8,255 bases of DNA. It comes from Clostridiales bacterium. Lineage in GTDB: Bacteria > Bacillota > Clostridia > WRLR01. Where the stretch lies: the NCBI GenBank assembly GCA_031263625.1, contig JAISFK010000268.1, positions 1-8,255 of the forward strand, written 5' to 3'. The notes beneath the pieces are model-generated. The model was not told where the DNA came from and ran no database searches. It worked only from the letters and a program-made list of their open reading frames with translations. Of the stretch, positions 4,965 to 8,255 are shown piece by piece (within the stretch, counting starts at the first letter, position 1; each line of letters starts with the position of its first letter). Both the position numbers and the translations under genes were made by a program.

Positions 4965-6014
4965 AACGCAGGCCGCTCGACAGCCATAGGCCGCCGGACG
5001 CGAGAATCCAAGGCAGGAGCGCCTTTGGCAGATGCATCGTTGGCTGATGCGCCTTTTGCGGGCGCATCTTCGGCAGGAGCGCCTTTGGCGGGCGCGCGCG
5101 GCGAGCGCTCGCGCCAGGCTCGCCAGCCAAAGAGGCGCGGGGGCTTGGCCATCTTGCCCCTGCACGCGCTGCTCGGCGGCTTCTGCCTGCTCTGCCTGAT
5201 CCCGCTGCTCTTGGTCGCCGCCATCTCGCTCACGCCCGAATCGCTGCTGAAATCCGGCGGCTACACCCTTTTTCCCAAGGCGTGGTCAACCGCCGCCTAC
5301 GAGTACACTTTCCGCAACTACGCGCAAATCGTCCGATCCTACGGCATAACGATCTCGGTCACGGCCGTAGGCGCGGTCATGGGCCTGTTCTGCACGACGT
5401 CCATCGCCTACGTGATCTCGCGCCCGTACTTTCGGTATCGGCGCTTTCTGAGCTTCTTCATATTTTTCACGATGCTGTTTTACGGCGGGCTGACGCCCAC
5501 CTACCTGCTCGTGACAAAAACGCTGCATCTCAAGGATTCCCTGCTCGCGCTGATCCTGCCGAGCGTCATGCAGGGCTGGTACGTGATTCTCATGAAGGGC
5601 TTTTTGCAGAGCCTGCCAAACTCGATCGTCGAGTCGGCAAAGATCGACGGCGCGAGGGAGCTGTCCATCTTCGCGCGCATCGTCGTGCCCATATCCAGGC
5701 CCGGAATGATCACTGTCGGGCTGTTTCTGATGCTGCAGTATTGGAACGACTGGTATTCCAGCCTGCTGTACATCGACGACCAGAACCTCGTGTCCCTGCA
5801 ATTCCTGCTGTACAAGCTCATGGCGAGCATAGAGTTCTTCAAGGTGATGGCGCAGATGGCGCCGGGCAGCATCAGGATCGACCCGCTCAGCATCCCGACG
5901 CTCGGCGCGCGCATGGCCATGTGCATCGTGGCCGCCGGGCCGATGGTCCTGATCTTCGTGTTTATGCAGAAGTATTTCGTGCGCGGCATCACTATCGGCT
6001 CTATCAAGGGGTGA
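4962..6014 (+). CDS. lplC: ABC sugar transporter permease, LplC/YtcP-type, with repetitive N-terminal extension
   Basis: A 350-residue second permease subunit. Family members are usually about 290-300 residues. The excess is the first ~60 residues, which are polar and hold a five-residue repeat (APLAD, ASLAD, APFAG, ASSAG, APLAG at about 20-44) followed by a basic patch RQARQPKRRG before the first helix. Helices lie near 62-88, 127-151, 160-182, 192-210, 247-264 and 315-337. The EAA-type loop is ESAKIDGARELSIFARIVVPISRPG (about 224-248), shown here in two parts: ESAKIDGARELS and IFARIVVPISRPG. The C-terminus PMVLIFVFMQKYFVRGITIGSIKG, with the YFVRGITIGSIKG ending, is diagnostic of this family. 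It should form a heterodimeric channel with the preceding permease. The extension would lie on the cytoplasmic side by the positive-inside rule. The symbol denotes family only. Confidence 0.93.
   Translation: MNAGRSTAIGRRTRESKAGAPLADASLADAPFAGASSAGAPLAGARGERSRQARQPKRRGGLAILPLHALLGGFCLLCLIPLLLVAAISLTPESLLKSGGYTLFPKAWSTAAYEYTFRNYAQIVRSYGITISVTAVGAVMGLFCTTSIAYVISRPYFRYRRFLSFFIFFTMLFYGGLTPTYLLVTKTLHLKDSLLALILPSVMQGWYVILMKGFLQSLPNSIVESAKIDGARELSIFARIVVPISRPGMITVGLFLMLQYWNDWYSSLLYIDDQNLVSLQFLLYKLMASIEFFKVMAQMAPGSIRIDPLSIPTLGARMAMCIVAAGPMVLIFVFMQKYFVRGITIGSIKG
5009..5100 (+). repeat. 15-bp repeat encoding APLAD-like pentapeptides at the permease N-terminus
   Basis: Imperfect 15-bp units of the form GCGCCTTTGGCAGAT or close variants encode five consecutive pentapeptides of pattern A-x-x-A-[DG]. 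GCAGGAGCGCCTTTGGC occurs twice, near 5014 and 5071. The repeat lies in the extension absent from normal relatives, and keeps the reading frame. Confidence 0.7.
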
Positions 6015-6031
6015 GGGGGCGACGGGGCGAC
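6008..6031. repeat. 8-bp tandem repeat spanning the lplC stop codon
   Basis: GGGGTGAG (6008-6015), GGGGCGAC (6016-6023) and GGGGCGAC (6024-6031). The stop TGA (6012-6014) is in the first unit. The units differ at only two positions. Confidence 0.75.
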
Positions 6032-6040
6032 AGAAACAAA

Positions 6041-6105
6041 TTGGCACGAATTGGCACAGATTGGCACATATTAACGTAATTTGGCACAAATTGGCAATCG
6101 CCAAT
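6041..6105 (+). repeat. TTGGCAC repeat with exact 10-bp period, closed by a complementary GCCAA
   Basis: TTGGCA begins at 6041, 6051, 6061, 6081 and 6091, with a degenerate unit TTAACGT at 6071. GCCAAT at 6100-6105 is complementary to the last unit (ATTGGC-AATC-GCCAAT hairpin, 6090-6105) and to any upstream TTGGC copy, so alternative hairpins of different size are possible in RNA. The array lies between the second permease and the lipoprotein gene, ending 20 bases before the ribosome binding site. It could be a set of phased protein sites, an RNA element affecting lipoprotein expression, or simply slippage product. Confidence 0.8.
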
Positions 6106-6125
6106 GATCATTAAACCAAAACCAA

Positions 6126-6144
6126 GGGAGGAAGCGATCAAATG
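6126..6144 (+). promoter_or_regulatory. Strong ribosome binding site for the lipoprotein gene
   Basis: GGGAGG (6126-6131) precedes ATG 6142 by ten bases. It supports the long form of the protein. A weaker AAGGA at 6271-6275 before the in-frame ATG 6286 offers a shorter start. Confidence 0.7.
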
Positions 6145-8061
6145 GGCATGAAAGGCATGGACGGCGCGAAAGCAAGTGGCGCAAATGCAATGGGGGCGCA
6201 AGCGGCGAGAGCAGAGCGAAATGAGGGAGGCGCAAAAACGGGGTGCGCGAAAGCGGCGAAAGCAGAGCGAAAGGATGTGACGAAGATGCGCGAGAGGAAG
6301 GCGGGCTGGAGCGGAATCGGAAGCGGGAGCGGGAGCGCGGGCGGGCGTGAGAGCGGGTTCGGACTAAGGCTCGTGAGCGGGTTCTGGAGCAACTTCAAGC
6401 TAGGGCGCGGACTCGGATTCGGGTGCAGGCGCCTGAAAAGAGGCCCGGCTGTCTGCGGCCTGTGCCTGGCGCTGGCACTCGCGCTACTCGCAGGATGCGG
6501 GCAGGCGCAACAGCCGGCGGCGACCACGACCTCTGCCGCCGCGACGGAATCCGCAACCACCACCGCGGCGCAGGCAGAGGCTGATTCCACAACTGCGGCC
6601 GCTACGGAGGCGGCAGCCGCCGCGACTGAGGCGACCACCACCGCCGCAGAGGCGAGCGTGGCAAGCGATGCGGCCACTTCGCTTGAGCCCGCGGAAATAA
6701 ACTGGTACGTCGTGAACACGCCCCAGCCGGACACCGACATGGTGCTGGAGCGCGTCAACCAGATGCTCGCCGAGCGCACCGCCATAAACACGACGCTCAA
6801 GCTCAACGTGCTGGACTGGGGCGTGTTCCAGGATCGCATAAACGTGATGCTCCAGGCGAACGAGCCCATCGACCTGGTGTTCACATGCGGCTGGATCAAC
6901 CTGTTCACCGCTCTGGCCGGGCGCGACGCGCTGTATCCGCTGGACGAGCTGCTGGAGCAGCACGGCCAGGACATCTACAAGCATGTCCCGCCAAAATACT
7001 TCGAGGCCACGCGCGTCCGGGGCAAAATCCGCGCGGTTCCGAATTATGCGGGCTATCCGCAGATCAAGGGGCTCGACTTTCGGGCGGATCTCGTGGACAA
7101 GCACGGCTTTGACTACAAGAGCGTGACGGAGCTGGCCGCTCTTGAGCCGTACTTGCAGACCATCATCGACAACGAGCCGGGCGTGACGCCGTTCCTTCCC
7201 GGCGTGGACAGCGGGATCACCAACTTCGGCGACGACGGCCGCAAGCAGCGGTACGACGGCCTTGGGGGCGGCGTCACCTACGACATCTTGGAGAACCGGC
7301 TGATCAGCTCGCTCGACACGGGCGACACCCTGTACGCCCGCATCCACGACTGGTACACCAAGGGCTACATAGCGAAGGACGCCGCCTCGCGCACCGTGTA
7401 CGGAGATGAAATCAAGAGCGGCAACTACGCAGTCTTCTTCAACTCGTCCTATGTGGACGACGGGGCCAAGAGCACGCAGGACAACGGCTTCCCGATTTAC
7501 AGCATGCCGTTCGTGACGCAGGGGCCGATCACGACGGGCATGGTGCAGGTCGCGCTAACCGCGATACCAGCCACCTCGCCGCATCCGGACAGGGCCATGA
7601 TGCTGCTGAACGCCATGTGGGCCGAGCAGGAGATCTTCAACACGCTGGTCTACGGCATCGAGGGGACGCACTGGAGCTGGAACGCCGACAAAACCTTTAT
7701 CGTGCCTGCGGAGAACAACGGCTACGGCAGCCCCATCAGCTACGAGCTGGGAGGCACATTCCGCAAATACCCGACCGAGAGCGAAACCGCCGAAGTGCTC
7801 GCATTTCAGGAGTCGCTCAACGAGTCGGTGCCGCCCTCGCCGCTACTCGGCTTCAGCTTTGACGCGGAGCCAGTGAAAAACGAGTGGGCGCAGATCGACG
7901 CGATCGAGCAGGAACTTGGCTCCCTGCTGTACACCGGCACCGCGGATCCGGACGAGCTTATCCCGCAAATAAGGGAGCGCAGAGAGGCGGCCGGATGGCA
8001 GACGGTATTTGACGAAATGCAGCGGCAGGTGGACGAATGGAAAGCCGCGAACGGGAAATAG
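6142..8061 (+). CDS. lplA: Extracellular solute-binding lipoprotein of an LplA-type sugar importer (DUF3502-like C-terminus)
   Basis: The 639-residue substrate-binding partner of the two permeases. A lipobox LLAGC places the lipidated Cys at residue 119, after a hydrophobic stretch CGLCLALALALLAG. Residues 120-183 are a Thr/Ala/Glu-rich tether. The mature binding domain follows (INWYVVNTPQPDTDMVLERV; WGVFQDRINVMLQANEPIDL, shown as WGVFQDRINVML). The region from about FSFDAEPVKNEW to DEWKAANGK matches the DUF3502 domain at the end of large Lpl/YtcQ-like binding proteins. Odd: about 100 residues precede the signal peptide core, where 5-25 is normal. This leader is rich in Gly, Ala, Lys and Arg and includes repeated AARAER/AAKAER and GSGSGS stretches. 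Starts at 6142 (best ribosome binding site), 6286, or a closer non-ATG codon are possible; only the leader length changes. Substrate cannot be read from sequence; complex plant-type oligosaccharides are common for relatives. Confidence 0.93.
   Translation: MGMKGMDGAKASGANAMGAQAARAERNEGGAKTGCAKAAKAERKDVTKMRERKAGWSGIGSGSGSAGGRESGFGLRLVSGFWSNFKLGRGLGFGCRRLKRGPAVCGLCLALALALLAGCGQAQQPAATTTSAAATESATTTAAQAEADSTTAAATEAAAAATEATTTAAEASVASDAATSLEPAEINWYVVNTPQPDTDMVLERVNQMLAERTAINTTLKLNVLDWGVFQDRINVMLQANEPIDLVFTCGWINLFTALAGRDALYPLDELLEQHGQDIYKHVPPKYFEATRVRGKIRAVPNYAGYPQIKGLDFRADLVDKHGFDYKSVTELAALEPYLQTIIDNEPGVTPFLPGVDSGITNFGDDGRKQRYDGLGGGVTYDILENRLISSLDTGDTLYARIHDWYTKGYIAKDAASRTVYGDEIKSGNYAVFFNSSYVDDGAKSTQDNGFPIYSMPFVTQGPITTGMVQVALTAIPATSPHPDRAMMLLNAMWAEQEIFNTLVYGIEGTHWSWNADKTFIVPAENNGYGSPISYELGGTFRKYPTESETAEVLAFQESLNESVPPSPLLGFSFDAEPVKNEWAQIDAIEQELGSLLYTGTADPDELIPQIRERREAAGWQTVFDEMQRQVDEWKAANGK
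6200..6272 (+). repeat. 22-bp direct repeat in the lipoprotein leader
   Basis: AAGCGGCGAGAGCAGAGCGAAA (two halves: AAGCGGCGAGA and GCAGAGCGAAA) at 6200-6221 recurs at 6251-6272 with one change. The 51-bp distance is 17 codons, so frame is kept, giving AARAER and AAKAER. Confidence 0.75.
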
Positions 8062-8076
8062 GAAATTAGGAAATAA
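8054..8076. repeat. 7-8 bp tandem repeat GGAAATWA spanning the lplA stop codon
   Basis: GGAAATA (8054-8060), GGAAATTA (8061-8068) and GGAAATAA (8069-8076). The stop TAG is 8059-8061; further stops follow at 8067-8069 (other frame) and 8074-8076 (same frame). Confidence 0.75.
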
Positions 8077-8086
8077 ATTGCGCGTC

Positions 8087-8122
8087 ACATGGCGCGTCGG
8101 GGGCCTGTGCGGCGCACCATGT
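8087..8122 (+). terminator. Hairpin after the lipoprotein gene, weak terminator candidate
   Basis: 8087-8098 pairs with 8111-8122: CATGG with CCATG, then one mismatch (C/A) and GCGTC with GGCGC including a G-U pair, around a 12-base G/C-rich loop. It lies 25 bases after the stop of the last operon gene. No T-tract follows, so intrinsic termination is doubtful; it may protect the mRNA 3' end. Confidence 0.3.
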
Positions 8123-8135
8123 TGCCCAGCCTCAT

Positions 8136-8255
8136 AACCCTAAAGTCGTGAATTAGATACTCAAAACGTTTTTTACTCAATATTTTGATTGAGCTGATGG
8201 CGTAAATCGTTGAATTTACTGCATTTAGGTATTGCTTTTTGTTTGAGTATATGTT
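8136..8255. other. AT-rich non-coding segment at the right edge
   Basis: Base composition drops abruptly from strongly GC-rich to roughly one-third G+C and stays so to the window end. It contains CTCAAT-ATTTTG-ATTGAG (8176-8193) and the 9-bp inverted repeat ATACTCAAA (8157-8165) / TTTGAGTAT (8242-8250). No open reading frame is credible. It may hold the promoter of the next gene, or be the edge of a mobile element; the evidence does not decide. Confidence 0.5.

Noticed and set aside
5286..6104. 272-codon minus-strand frame and similar frames across the transporter genes
   Set aside because: Antisense to strongly supported permease and lipoprotein genes; no domain resemblance.
8176..8193. Intrinsic terminator at the AT-rich hairpin CTCAAT/ATTGAG
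   Set aside because: The T-run (8169-8174) precedes the stem on the plus strand, and on the minus strand the run after the stem is A, so neither orientation fits.
1..8255. tRNA or rRNA genes
   Set aside because: No cloverleaf with TTCRA arm or conserved rRNA segments was seen on reading both strands.

Overview
This 8.25-kb, GC-rich window most likely comes from a Gram-positive Bacillota. The gene set (membrane-anchored AraC regulator, LplB- and LplC/YtcP-type permeases, large lipoprotein with a DUF3502-like C-terminus) and the strong purine-rich ribosome binding sites are typical of Paenibacillaceae and some Clostridia. A genus cannot be assigned from sequence alone. The window is a carbohydrate-uptake locus.

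Layout: (1) positions 1-618, minus strand: the 5' part of a secreted protein with a signal peptide, a Gly/Glu-rich linker and the start of a LamG/concanavalin-A-like domain; it runs off the left edge. (2) 619-1059: a divergent intergenic region, AT-rich near its centre. Its right half (858-1014) holds five consecutive nearly perfect hairpins, which would form the 5' leader of the next gene. (3) 1060-3567, plus: a membrane-bound sensor/AraC-type regulator. (4) 3568-3972: a non-coding gap with a ~42-44 bp tandem repeat, a small palindrome and four 11-bp-phased GCGCAAC repeats. (5) 3973-4893, 4962-6014 and 6142-8061, plus: two ABC permeases and the substrate-binding lipoprotein. (6) 8062-8255: non-coding, becoming strikingly AT-rich after about 8136.

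How the genes work together (inference from family knowledge): the lipoprotein captures an oligosaccharide outside the cell, the two permeases form the channel, and the ATPase is absent here and would be a shared MsmX-type protein encoded elsewhere. The AraC protein probably senses an extracellular signal and activates the transporter genes. The divergent LamG protein may be a surface glycan-binding or glycan-degrading enzyme of the same pathway.

The most unusual feature is not a gene. All four complete genes have their stop codon inside the first copy of a short tandem repeat that continues downstream, and each repeat is different in sequence (periods about 43, 10, 8 and 7-8 bp). Two upstream gaps also carry helix-phased arrays (GCGCAAC every 11 bp; TTGGCAC every 10 bp). 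Repeat-derived expansions also occur at the N-termini of the LamG protein, the second permease and the lipoprotein, and inside the regulator. The locus appears to be under strong slippage/duplication pressure at gene boundaries, or these repeats have a regulatory role.
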